Position numbers and translations under genes: made by a program. Below, piece by piece: positions 1 to 5,737 of a stretch of 6,416 nucleotides of DNA. Numbering within the stretch: the first letter of the stretch is position 1; every line of letters starts with the position of its first letter. The notes beneath the pieces are model-generated. The model was not told where the DNA came from, ran no database searches, and worked only from the letters and a program-made list of their open reading frames with translations. Source of the DNA: an uncultured Clostridia bacterium (GTDB lineage Bacteria > Bacillota_A > Clostridia > Oscillospirales > Acutalibacteraceae); contig CALAEU010000088.1 of the NCBI GenBank assembly GCA_937891215.1, positions 1-6,416 of the forward strand, written 5' to 3'.

Positions 1-538
1 AACGGCATTTGGATTTTATTTCGTCAATTGATTTTTGAATTGAGTCTAAATCACTCCAACTGTAACAGCCAGGTGTGGTTTCGTCTGCCTTTCTGCAAGC
101 ACGCTGGTAGCCTACACCAAACATACCAATTCCACCTGCTTCATCTAAAAGAACAGGTTTTCGTGCTTCTTCTATGTTCATTCCTGCACCAATTGTCTGC
201 GCATTCTCTTGCTTTGCAAATTCCAGAGTTCTTTTTATGCCATATTCTTTTGCATCCATTATATGATTGTTGCAGATGTTCCATATATCCGCTTTCATAT
301 TTCTTAAAACTTTTAACGCTTTCGGGTCAATTGTGTGTAAAAGTTGCTGGACACCATCTTTTGTAGTGTTCTGCTCTACTTCTGCAACAGGACCTTCAAC
401 ATTAGTAATAACATGGTCTGCACTGTGAAGAAAATCTAAAACTTCTGAAGAAATTAAATTTTCATCATCCCATTTGCCATACATATAACGGTCAAAACCA
501 ATATCACCAGTAAAAACTAAAGATGTTTTTTCTTTCAT
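1..538 (-). CDS. CapA/PGA_cap-family protein (metallophosphatase-like fold), 3' end outside window
   Basis: This is a partial gene: 179 codons from an ATG at 538 run off the left edge without a stop. The N-terminus begins MKEKTSLVFTGDIGFDRYM. The family landmarks are visible in order: TGD with Asp12, NVEGP (46-50) and NNHIMD (90-95), then IGAG (117-120) before a glycine-rich strand near 136-143. In CapA/PgsA-like proteins these Asp, Asn/Glu and Asn-His positions correspond to the metal-site motifs of the calcineurin-like phosphoesterase fold. No signal peptide or membrane anchor precedes the fold, unlike classical poly-gamma-glutamate synthesis CapA, so this is probably a cytoplasmic member and not a capsule gene. 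GAAAGGA (547-553) lies 8 nt upstream of the ATG. The gene follows the SGNH hydrolase by 25 bp, so the two are probably co-transcribed. The family call is good; the substrate is unknown. Family members usually have about 350-400 residues, so roughly half is missing. Confidence 0.82.
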   Translation of the reverse strand, partial: MKEKTSLVFTGDIGFDRYMYGKWDDENLISSEVLDFLHSADHVITNVEGPVAEVEQNTTKDGVQQLLHTIDPKALKVLRNMKADIWNICNNHIMDAKEYGIKRTLEFAKQENAQTIGAGMNIEEARKPVLLDEAGGIGMFGVGYQRACRKADETTPGCYSWSDLDSIQKSIDEIKSKCR

Positions 539-563
539 TATAAAAATCCTTTCAGAGGAATTT

Positions 564-1193
564 TTAAATTATTTCTTCAATAACCTTTTGCAATTCTTCT
601 TTAATTATCTGATGCCCTGCAGAAGTCGGGTGAATTCCGTCAACTGACCAGTATCTTGTATCACCATCAGAAGATGCGTCATCAAACTTGTTCTGAAGTG
701 GTACAAATTTAAAATTATACTGTTTTGCAACCTGTTCAGAAATTACTGCAAGTTTTCTCACTTCGTAATTAAATTGTTCCCACAAATTATTTGTAGCAGA
801 GCCTTTTAAAACAAATGGTTCTAAAATTATAATTTTAATTTCAGGTAATGCTTCTTTGATTTCTTCAATAAGCATATTATAAATTTTATTGAATTTCTGT
901 GGCGTAACTCCACAACCTTGTGTAAGCTCGTGAGAAACATCATTAACACCTATAAGAATTGACATATAGTCAGGTTTTATGTTTATTATATCTTCTTTTA
1001 TTCTTGCATAAACATCAGTGATTCTGTCACCGCTTTTACCACGATTTAAAAATTTAATTTCGCCTTTTCTGTTTTTTTCAATATCAGAAGCTAAAAGAAA
1101 AGCATAGCCACAACCTAAACCGAAATTGTCCTGATTTTCATCATCTCTGCCAGCGTCTGTTATTGAATCGCCTTGAAATAAAAATGTCTTCAT
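564..1193 (-). CDS. SGNH/GDSL-family hydrolase (esterase/lipase-like)
   Basis: This 209-residue protein carries all four SGNH blocks. Numbering from the ATG at 1193, they are GDS with the nucleophile Ser10 (8-10), the oxyanion Gly52 in NRGKSGD (50-56), GVND with Asn84 (82-85), and DGIHP with Asp185 and His188 (185-189). The catalytic set is therefore complete, and the length is normal for a compact single-domain member. There is no signal peptide, so it is probably cytoplasmic. Such enzymes cleave ester bonds, often acetyl groups on sugars, but the substrate cannot be read from the sequence. An in-frame GTG at 1202 would add three residues. I prefer the ATG because GGTGA (1199-1203) lies 5 nt before it, while the GTG has no Shine-Dalgarno site and would sit inside that site. 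The gene is first in a leftward unit with the CapA-family gene and diverges from the PLP enzyme gene. Confidence 0.9.
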   Translation of the reverse strand: MKTFLFQGDSITDAGRDDENQDNFGLGCGYAFLLASDIEKNRKGEIKFLNRGKSGDRITDVYARIKEDIINIKPDYMSILIGVNDVSHELTQGCGVTPQKFNKIYNMLIEEIKEALPEIKIIILEPFVLKGSATNNLWEQFNYEVRKLAVISEQVAKQYNFKFVPLQNKFDDASSDGDTRYWSVDGIHPTSAGHQIIKEELQKVIEEII

Positions 1194-1198
1194 TCTAA

Positions 1199-1203
1199 TC
1201 ACC
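1199..1203 (-). promoter_or_regulatory. Ribosome binding site that decides the SGNH hydrolase start
   Basis: GGTGA on the minus strand is 5 nt upstream of the ATG at 1193. It overlaps the alternative in-frame GTG codon at 1200-1202, which has only AT-rich sequence upstream. This favours the shorter 209-residue protein. Confidence 0.55.
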
Positions 1204-1210
1204 GTGAATT

Positions 1211-1239
1211 ATATTACCATAAATTTAAATTCTTTTCAA
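1211..1239 (-). promoter_or_regulatory. Probable sigma-A-type promoter for the SGNH hydrolase-CapA unit
   Basis: On the minus strand, TTGAAA (1239-1234) and TAATAT (1216-1211) are separated by 17 bp, close to the housekeeping consensus. A perfect TATAAT (1213-1208) overlaps the -10 but would need a 20-bp spacer. Either choice places the transcription start at about 1201-1205, leaving a leader of roughly 8-12 nt before the ATG at 1193. This is a prediction from sequence only. Confidence 0.5.
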
Positions 1240-1241
1240 TA

Positions 1242-1257
1242 TTACACTTGTAAAGTG
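1242..1257. promoter_or_regulatory. Candidate operator: overlapping dyads in the divergent promoter region
   Basis: TTACA-CT-TGTAA (1242-1253) is a perfect dyad with a 2-nt centre. It overlaps a second perfect dyad, CACTT-GTA-AAGTG (1245-1257). The element lies between the two divergent genes, just upstream of the leftward -35 and covering the likely rightward -35. TACA-N2-TGTA resembles the operator core recognised by BlaI/MecI/CopY-type repressors, but no such regulator is encoded in the window, so the link is speculative. Confidence 0.3.
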
Positions 1258-1277
1258 ATATCTAATAATGTTATATT
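1248..1277 (+). promoter_or_regulatory. Possible promoter for the PLP-dependent C-S lyase gene
   Basis: TTGTAA (1248-1253) and TATATT (1272-1277) are separated by 18 bp upstream of the ATG at 1306. Both boxes are imperfect and the region is very AT-rich, so other -10 choices are possible. The -35 lies inside the dyad described at 1242-1257. Confidence 0.4.
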
Positions 1278-1305
1278 ATTCATATAATTCCTGGAGGTAT
1301 GTAAT

Positions 1306-2472
1306 ATGTTTGGTTTTTCTTTTTTTGATGAAATACACGACAGAACAAAGTCAAGTGCTATAAAATATACGAACTTACCAGAAGCGGAAAAAATGCCGGT
1401 AATTCCGATGTGGATTGCAGATATGGATTTTAAATCATCACCAGCAATTACAGAAGCACTTAAAAGAACGGCTGAGCACGGAATTTATGGCTACGGTGAA
1501 ATAAATGATGAATACAAAGAACTTGTTATAGACTGGTATAATCGCAGAATGGGTTGGCAAATAGAAAAAGACGAGCTTTTGACTATGCCGGGTGTTATGT
1601 TTGGTGTTACTATGGCTATTCGTGCACTCACAAAAGAAAATGATGCAGTTTTAATTTCTCAGCCTGTTTATTATCCTTTCAGTAATGTTGTTATAAATAA
1701 TAATCGTAAATTAGTAGTGAATGAACTCGTTTTAAATAATGGTAGATATGAAATCAATTTTAAAGATTTCGAAGATAAAATTATTAAAGAAAAAGTAAAA
1801 GTCTTTTTGTTGTGTTCACCACATAACCCTGTGGGTAGGGTGTGGACAAAAGATGAACTTATAAGAATTGCGGAAATATGCTTAAAACATAATGTTTATA
1901 TAATTTCAGATGAAATTCATTCTGACTTTATTTTTGAAGGTGCAAAACATATTCCAATTTCTACACTTTCAGATGAAATGAAAATGAAAACAGTAACCTG
2001 TGTGGCACCATCAAAAACATTTAATATAGCAGGTATTCAGGCTTCAAATATTATTATACCGGATAAAGATATAAAAGAAAAAATATTGAAAGAACGCACA
2101 GCAACCTGTTATCACGAACTTAATATTATGTCAATTGAAGTAACAAAAGCGGCTTATAAAGATTCAGAGGAGTGGCTTGAAGGTTTACTAAAGTATTTAA
2201 AAAGAAATGCTGAGATTTTGCAAAAAGCATTCCCTGAAGATTATAAAATAACCGCACTTAATATGGACGGTACATATCTTGCGTGGCTTGATTGCCGAAA
2301 ATTAAATTTAAGTGCAGATGAACTTAATGATTTATTCTTGAAAAAAGCAGGCGTGTGGCTTCATAATGGTGTTACATTTGGTGAATGTGGCGAGGGCTTT
2401 ATGAGAATGAATATTGCTTGCCCTGCATCCGTGCTGGAAGAAGCAATAGAAAGAATAAAATCAGTTATATAG
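1306..2472 (+). CDS. patB: MalY/PatB-family PLP-dependent cystathionine beta-lyase/aminotransferase
   Basis: This 388-residue fold-type I PLP enzyme has the normal length for MalY/PatB proteins. The family signature PMWIADMDF (34-42) is near the N-terminus. It is followed by SPHNPVGR (171-178, with Asn174), SDEIHSD (201-207, Asp202 facing the PLP ring nitrogen), and APSKTFN with the Schiff-base lysine Lys237. GTYLAWLDCR (322-331) and MRMN, whose Arg367 should bind the substrate carboxylate, complete the set. The family usually performs PLP-dependent beta-elimination on cystathionine or cysteine conjugates, releasing a thiol or homocysteine, ammonia and pyruvate; some members act as aminotransferases. 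The enzyme should be cytosolic and dimeric. GGAGG (1293-1297) is 8 nt before the ATG. A small membrane-protein ORF follows within 11 bp. The family call is secure. The symbol is a family label, since clostridia often carry several paralogues and no methionine genes flank it to fix the substrate. Confidence 0.9.
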   Translation: MFGFSFFDEIHDRTKSSAIKYTNLPEAEKMPVIPMWIADMDFKSSPAITEALKRTAEHGIYGYGEINDEYKELVIDWYNRRMGWQIEKDELLTMPGVMFGVTMAIRALTKENDAVLISQPVYYPFSNVVINNNRKLVVNELVLNNGRYEINFKDFEDKIIKEKVKVFLLCSPHNPVGRVWTKDELIRIAEICLKHNVYIISDEIHSDFIFEGAKHIPISTLSDEMKMKTVTCVAPSKTFNIAGIQASNIIIPDKDIKEKILKERTATCYHELNIMSIEVTKAAYKDSEEWLEGLLKYLKRNAEILQKAFPEDYKITALNMDGTYLAWLDCRKLNLSADELNDLFLKKAGVWLHNGVTFGECGEGFMRMNIACPASVLEEAIERIKSVI

Positions 2473-2477
2473 AGGAG
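2472..2477 (+). promoter_or_regulatory. Strong ribosome binding site for the TTG-start small ORF
   Basis: GAGGAG lies 6 nt before the TTG at 2484. Its first G is the last base of the upstream TAG stop (2470-2472). The placement suggests that translation of the small ORF is coupled to that of the PLP enzyme, and it is the main reason to accept a TTG start here. Confidence 0.65.
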
Positions 2478-2483
2478 TATTTT

Positions 2484-2630
2484 TTGAAGAAATATATGAA
2501 ATTTATTACTCCTGTCATTTGTGCGGTGCTTGTAATTACGGGTGTCGTGCTTGTAATGGTTTATAAAACAGATGTATGGGGTAATGGCACAAATAATCAA
2601 GTTCTATCATTTTTAGTTTACGAAAAATGA
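2484..2630 (+). CDS. Small single-pass membrane protein, unknown function (TTG start)
   Basis: This is a 48-codon ORF. From the TTG it reads MKKYMKFITPVICAVLVITG at the N-terminus. Lysines at 2, 3 and 6 precede a hydrophobic stretch of about 20 residues (roughly 7-27), followed by YKTDVWGNGTNN and a short hydrophobic tail. This pattern predicts a single transmembrane helix or uncleaved signal anchor with the N-terminus in the cytoplasm; no lipobox is evident. GAGGAG (2472-2477) is well spaced from the TTG. An in-frame ATG at codon 5 has no Shine-Dalgarno site of its own at good spacing. The last 11 codons and the TGA stop (2628-2630) fall in the 20-bp hairpin at 2595-2642, so the C-terminal residues may be a by-product of reading into the terminator. 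I do not recognise the family. Tight linkage to the PLP enzyme implies co-expression but not a known shared function. Confidence 0.6.
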   Translation: MKKYMKFITPVICAVLVITGVVLVMVYKTDVWGNGTNNQVLSFLVYEK

Positions 2631-2642
2631 TAGAACTTGATT
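2595..2642. terminator. Perfect 20-bp stem-loop between convergent units, probable bidirectional terminator
   Basis: The left arm (2595-2614) and right arm (2623-2642) are perfect reverse complements of 20 nt, separated by the 8-nt loop AGTTTACG. The hairpin sits between the rightward PLP enzyme/small ORF unit and the leftward recD2-comF unit, starting 8 bp beyond the comF stop at 2651. Rightward transcripts have GATTTTAT after the stem and leftward ones ATTTGTG, so both U-tracts are weak. The stem itself is AT-rich. It covers the end of the small ORF, including its stop codon. Confidence 0.75.
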
Positions 2643-2650
2643 GATTTTAT

Positions 2651-3385
2651 CTAATTACTAATTTCTGTTTTCTGATCCCCTGATACTTTTTTCTTAGTAA
2701 TCGCACAAGTAAGGCAAATTACATCCGAAGCCCCCGCAATTAAAAGCGTTTTTGCACATTCATCGAGAGTTGTACCAGTTGTCTTTATATCGTCACAAAG
2801 CAATATTCTTTTGTCGAGAATATCAATTTCGGGGTTTACTGAAAATACACCGAGCAGATTGCCTTTTCTTAAATTTTCGTCAAGAAAATGCTGGTCGCCT
2901 GTTTCATAAGTTTTAGAAAGCAAATTTTCACAGGGTAATTCTAAAATATCGCACATTTTTCGTGTGAGTAGCTCCGCCTGATTGAATCCGCGTTCTTTTT
3001 GCTTTTTCTTGTGCATTGGCACGAATGTTACTAAATCTACAGAATACTCTGAGAGATTGTTAATGTAACATTTTGCCATCTGCTCTGCTAAAATGTCAGT
3101 AACTTCAGTTTTCTTACGGAATTTTAAAAGTTTTATAGAATTACTTGCAGTGCCTTCATAATAAAGAGGAGCAGAAATTGCTTCGTAATATGATTTATGA
3201 TTTTTACAGGTGCAATCTTCTTTACTGCAACCGCATTTAAAACATATTTCGCCAGTTATTTCGTGAAGATTGTCCTCACATTTCTGACAAATTTCTTCGT
3301 TGTGCTTTATTATACAGGTGCAGTAGCGACATCTGTTGGGAAATAAAAATGCAACTAAAAAATCTTTTAATTCGTGTGTATCCAT
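2651..3385 (-). CDS. comF: ComF family protein (zinc-finger phosphoribosyltransferase-like)
   Basis: This 244-residue protein has normal ComF length. The N-terminal 60 residues hold ten cysteines (19, 22, 24, 33, 36, 48, 51, 53, 58, 60) in CxxC-like pairs, consistent with the zinc-binding region of ComF. The central segment has VPMHKKKQKERGFNQAELL (122-140), the typical ComF PMHxxkxxxRGFNQaexL motif. A PRPP-binding loop follows at LLCDDIKTTGTTL (195-207), with acidic Asp198-Asp199 and the Thr/Gly-rich phosphate loop of type I phosphoribosyltransferases. In transformable bacteria ComF is a cytosolic factor needed for handling incoming single-stranded DNA; its exact biochemical role is less clear. 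The ATG overlaps the recD2 stop by one base (TAATG), so translation is probably coupled. This is a housekeeping-style arrangement in Clostridia and does not prove that the organism is naturally competent. Confidence 0.93.
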   Translation of the reverse strand: MDTHELKDFLVAFLFPNRCRYCTCIIKHNEEICQKCEDNLHEITGEICFKCGCSKEDCTCKNHKSYYEAISAPLYYEGTASNSIKLLKFRKKTEVTDILAEQMAKCYINNLSEYSVDLVTFVPMHKKKQKERGFNQAELLTRKMCDILELPCENLLSKTYETGDQHFLDENLRKGNLLGVFSVNPEIDILDKRILLCDDIKTTGTTLDECAKTLLIAGASDVICLTCAITKKKVSGDQKTEISN

Positions 3386-5586
3386 TAAAATTCAGCCTTT
3401 AAAAAGTGAGATAATGCAGAGTAACGCTTTGATTTTTTATCATTTTCAGTCATTTTGTAAACTAAATCGGCAGAGCCAATTGTAATTAACATATCTTTCG
3501 CTCTTGTAACTGCGGTGTATAAAAGATTGCGGTAAGAAAGTTCAGGAACAACACCAATTACAGGCATAATAACTGCTTTGAATTCGCTACCTTGACTTTT
3601 ATGTACAGTTATAGCGTACGACAAGTCGAGTTCGCCTAAATTTTCTGCGGCGAGTTCAGCAATTCGTCCGTCAAAATTTATTGTTACAAGTCCGTTCTGA
3701 GTATTGATTTTTTCTAAAATTCCAATGTCGCCATTGAAAATTCCGTTACCTTTTTCGTTTTCGCTTTCCCATTCAATATTATAATTGTTTTTGGTCTGCA
3801 TTACTTTGTCACCCTCGCGGAATAACTGCCCTGCAACAATTACTTCGTGTTTATTATCATTTTTCGGATTTAAAACGCTCTGTAAAATTTTATTTAAGTT
3901 TACAGTACCAGTTTCACCTTTTTTAGACGGACAGATTACCTGAATATCTGAAAGAGGATCCCAACCATATGCTTTTTTTAGTCTCTCAGCACAAAGTTCT
4001 GCGACAGTCTGGGAGGCTAAAAATGTTGACTGTCTTTCCATATGGAAAAAATCTTTGTTGTCATTTTTTAAGTCGGGCATTTCACCACGCACAATTTTGT
4101 GAGCGTTACTTACTATTTTGCTTTCCATAGCCTGACGGAAAACTTTGTTAAGTTCAATAACAGGTAACACTTCTGCTTTAATTAAATCGTGTAATACATT
4201 TCCGGCTCCTACTGGTGGCAACTGGTCAGAGTCACCAACTAAAATAAGTCTGCAACCAAGAGGAAGAGCATCTAAAAGACTTGCAAAGAGAGAAATATCC
4301 ACCATTGAAAGTTCGTCTAAAATAAGAGCATTACAGTCAAGCGGATTTTTAGTGTCGCGTCTGAAAACAGGACGGTCATCTTCATCCCACTCAACTTCTA
4401 AAAGTCTGTGAATAGTCTTCGCTTCTCTGCCTGTTAATTCAGTCATTCTTTTTGCTGCTCTGCCTGTAGGGGCAGCGAGTGCAATGTCGAGTTGTTGTTT
4501 CTCAAATACTTTTATAATACCTTTTATTGCAGTGGTTTTACCAGTACCGGGACCACCTGTTAAAATTAAAAGTCCTTTGTTTGCGGCGGTAGCAATTGCC
4601 ATTCTCTGCAATTCTTCGTATTTAATATCATTTTCGTATTCAATATCGTCAATGGTTTTAGCAAGTGTGCTCATTCTCGGTGGCGGAAATTTTGCAACAA
4701 CGCTCATTCTTTCTGCAATTCGTTTTTCATCTCTGTAAGATGAGGGTAAAAATACGAATTCAGTACCATCAATTATATATGTTTTAAGTTGCGCTACCGA
4801 AACCAAAGAATCAATTGTGATGTCAATTGTATCTTCATTGGTAGAAAGTAAATCTGCACATGGTTTTAAAAGTTTTTCTCTTGGAATACAAGTGTGCCCA
4901 CGAGAATTACGATTGTGTCGCATAACATGAAGAATACCTTCTTTTATTCTGTGTTCAGGTACAGGCTTTTCTTCTAATTTACTCTCTATAACTTCTGCTT
5001 TTTCAAAAGAAATACCAATACCTAAAGAGCAGAGGCAATAAGGATTTTCTTTAACCATTTCAACAGAACCTATGCCGAGTTTTTTATATATACGAACACA
5101 TTCATTAGGTGTTAAGCCATATTTTTCAAGACCCAACATAACAGTTCTCATTGCGTATTGTTTTTTGAATTCTTCACCTATGTTTTTTGCCTGTTCAAGA
5201 GAAATACCTTTGAGTTCTGCAAGTCTTTCAGGTGTTTCTTCAATAACATTAAGTGTATCTGTACCAAAAGTTTCAACAATTAAAAGTGCTTTTTTAGGGC
5301 CTATACCCCTTATAACACCTGACGAAAGATATTTTATAATCTGCTCACTTGTTTCGGGCAAAGTTCTTGTAAAGGCGGTGACTTTTAACTGTCTGCCAAA
5401 GGTGGGGTGCATAACAAAATTACCTGTTAAAGAAACAGTTTCACCAGCGGTAATTCCAGGCATAACACCAACTGCCGTAAATAATTCATCACCAGCCGAA
5501 AAATCGAGAACAGTAAAACCATTCTGCTCGTTCTGAAAAGTAATTTCTTCAACTACACCGGTTATTGTTTCCTGAGAATCAGTCAC
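3385..5586 (-). CDS. recD2: RecD2-type ATP-dependent 5'-3' DNA helicase (SF1B)
   Basis: This 733-residue protein has full RecD2 length. The N-terminal OB-like region (about 1-75) and helix-hairpin-helix region (about 85-205, e.g. VIRGIGPKKA at 91-100) are the extension that separates RecD2 from the RecBCD subunit RecD. The helicase core has Walker A GGPGTGKT (344-351), Walker B DELSMVD (424-430), motif III GDSDQLPPVG (451-460), FRQ (483-485), VHKSQGSEF (661-669) and YTAVTRAK (690-697, arginine finger). All core motifs are intact. RecD2 proteins unwind DNA 5' to 3' independently of RecBC and act in repair and replication-fork maintenance. The start is a GTG at 5586, with AAGGTGG (5594-5600) 7 nt upstream. 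The stop overlaps the comF start by one base. The gene diverges from the beta-galactosidase gene across a 151-bp region. Confidence 0.96.
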   Translation of the reverse strand: MTDSQETITGVVEEITFQNEQNGFTVLDFSAGDELFTAVGVMPGITAGETVSLTGNFVMHPTFGRQLKVTAFTRTLPETSEQIIKYLSSGVIRGIGPKKALLIVETFGTDTLNVIEETPERLAELKGISLEQAKNIGEEFKKQYAMRTVMLGLEKYGLTPNECVRIYKKLGIGSVEMVKENPYCLCSLGIGISFEKAEVIESKLEEKPVPEHRIKEGILHVMRHNRNSRGHTCIPREKLLKPCADLLSTNEDTIDITIDSLVSVAQLKTYIIDGTEFVFLPSSYRDEKRIAERMSVVAKFPPPRMSTLAKTIDDIEYENDIKYEELQRMAIATAANKGLLILTGGPGTGKTTAIKGIIKVFEKQQLDIALAAPTGRAAKRMTELTGREAKTIHRLLEVEWDEDDRPVFRRDTKNPLDCNALILDELSMVDISLFASLLDALPLGCRLILVGDSDQLPPVGAGNVLHDLIKAEVLPVIELNKVFRQAMESKIVSNAHKIVRGEMPDLKNDNKDFFHMERQSTFLASQTVAELCAERLKKAYGWDPLSDIQVICPSKKGETGTVNLNKILQSVLNPKNDNKHEVIVAGQLFREGDKVMQTKNNYNIEWESENEKGNGIFNGDIGILEKINTQNGLVTINFDGRIAELAAENLGELDLSYAITVHKSQGSEFKAVIMPVIGVVPELSYRNLLYTAVTRAKDMLITIGSADLVYKMTENDKKSKRYSALSHFLKAEF

Positions 5587-5593
5587 TTCTTCA

Positions 5594-5600
5594 CCACCTT
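5594..5600 (-). promoter_or_regulatory. Ribosome binding site supporting the GTG start of recD2
   Basis: AAGGTGG on the minus strand lies 7 nt before the GTG at 5586. The protein from this codon begins with the expected RecD2 N-terminal strand (ETITGVVEEITFQNE), so no upstream start is needed. Confidence 0.7.
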
Positions 5601-5616
5601 TTGAGATAATGAATTC

Positions 5617-5627
5617 ATTTTATCACA
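5617..5627 (-). promoter_or_regulatory. Possible extended -10 promoter for recD2-comF
   Basis: On the minus strand, TGTGATAAAAT gives a TGn-extended -10 with TAAAAT at 5622-5617. At 17-bp spacing the -35 would be TCGCAT (5645-5640), which is a poor match, so recognition would depend on the extended -10. The implied start near 5610 leaves a leader of about 24 nt, which accommodates the Shine-Dalgarno site at 5594-5600. Confidence 0.4.
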
Positions 5628-5672
5628 AAACAGATAAATATGCGAGATTTTTTTGAAATTTCTACAAATAAA

Positions 5673-5701
5673 TTGAAAATAAATAATATGTGTGATAAAA
5701 T
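5673..5701 (+). promoter_or_regulatory. Probable sigma-A-type promoter for the beta-galactosidase gene
   Basis: TTGAAA (5673-5678) and TAAAAT (5696-5701) are separated by exactly 17 bp, with a TG at 5693-5694 forming an extended -10. The predicted start is near 5708, about 30 nt before the ATG at 5738. The -10 lies within the right copy of the 17-nt inverted repeat. Confidence 0.6.
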
Positions 5702-5737
5702 GGATTCGTTATAAAAAGAATTAAGTGAGGAAACATT

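Larger units (their letters stand above)
5611..5707. repeat. 17-nt inverted repeat carrying the -10 regions of both divergent promoters
   Basis: GAATTCATTTTATCACA (5611-5627) is the reverse complement of TGTGATAAAATGGATTC (5691-5707) at 16 of 17 positions, with 12 consecutive identical bases. Each copy contains TGTGATAAAATG, an extended -10 (TGn-TAAAAT) reading toward its adjacent gene. The copies are 63 bp apart. This could be convergent promoter architecture or paired regulator sites. Confidence 0.5.

Noticed and set aside
28..366. Plus-strand open frame of 112 codons opposite the CapA-family gene
   Set aside because: It is antisense to a frame with clear family motifs, its composition (many Leu, His, Cys) is typical of an antisense shadow, and it has no convincing ribosome binding site.
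1..538. Capsule or poly-gamma-glutamate biosynthesis locus
   Set aside because: Only the CapA-like domain is present, without a membrane anchor, and no CapB/CapC-type gene is visible, so a capsule role is not supported.
2361..2600. Minus-strand open frame of 79 codons across the lyase 3' end and small ORF
   Set aside because: It lies opposite the conserved C-terminus of the lyase and the well-started small ORF, with no recognisable protein features.
2385..2630. Longer version of the small membrane ORF beginning at an ATG inside the lyase gene
   Set aside because: It would overlap 88 bp of conserved lyase coding sequence in another frame; the TTG at 2484 has a strong, well-spaced Shine-Dalgarno site and gives a sensible Lys-rich membrane-protein N-terminus.
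4145..5536. Three plus-strand open frames (4145-4411, 4484-4738, 5072-5536) opposite recD2
   Set aside because: All are antisense to intact RecD2 domains, are Ser/Pro/Ile-rich shadow translations and lack ribosome binding sites.
5616..5702. TCACA ... TGTGA arrangement as a classical CRP-type operator
   Set aside because: The half-sites are 63 bp apart and in the wrong order for the TGTGA-N6-TCACA dimer site; each is better explained as part of an extended -10 promoter element.
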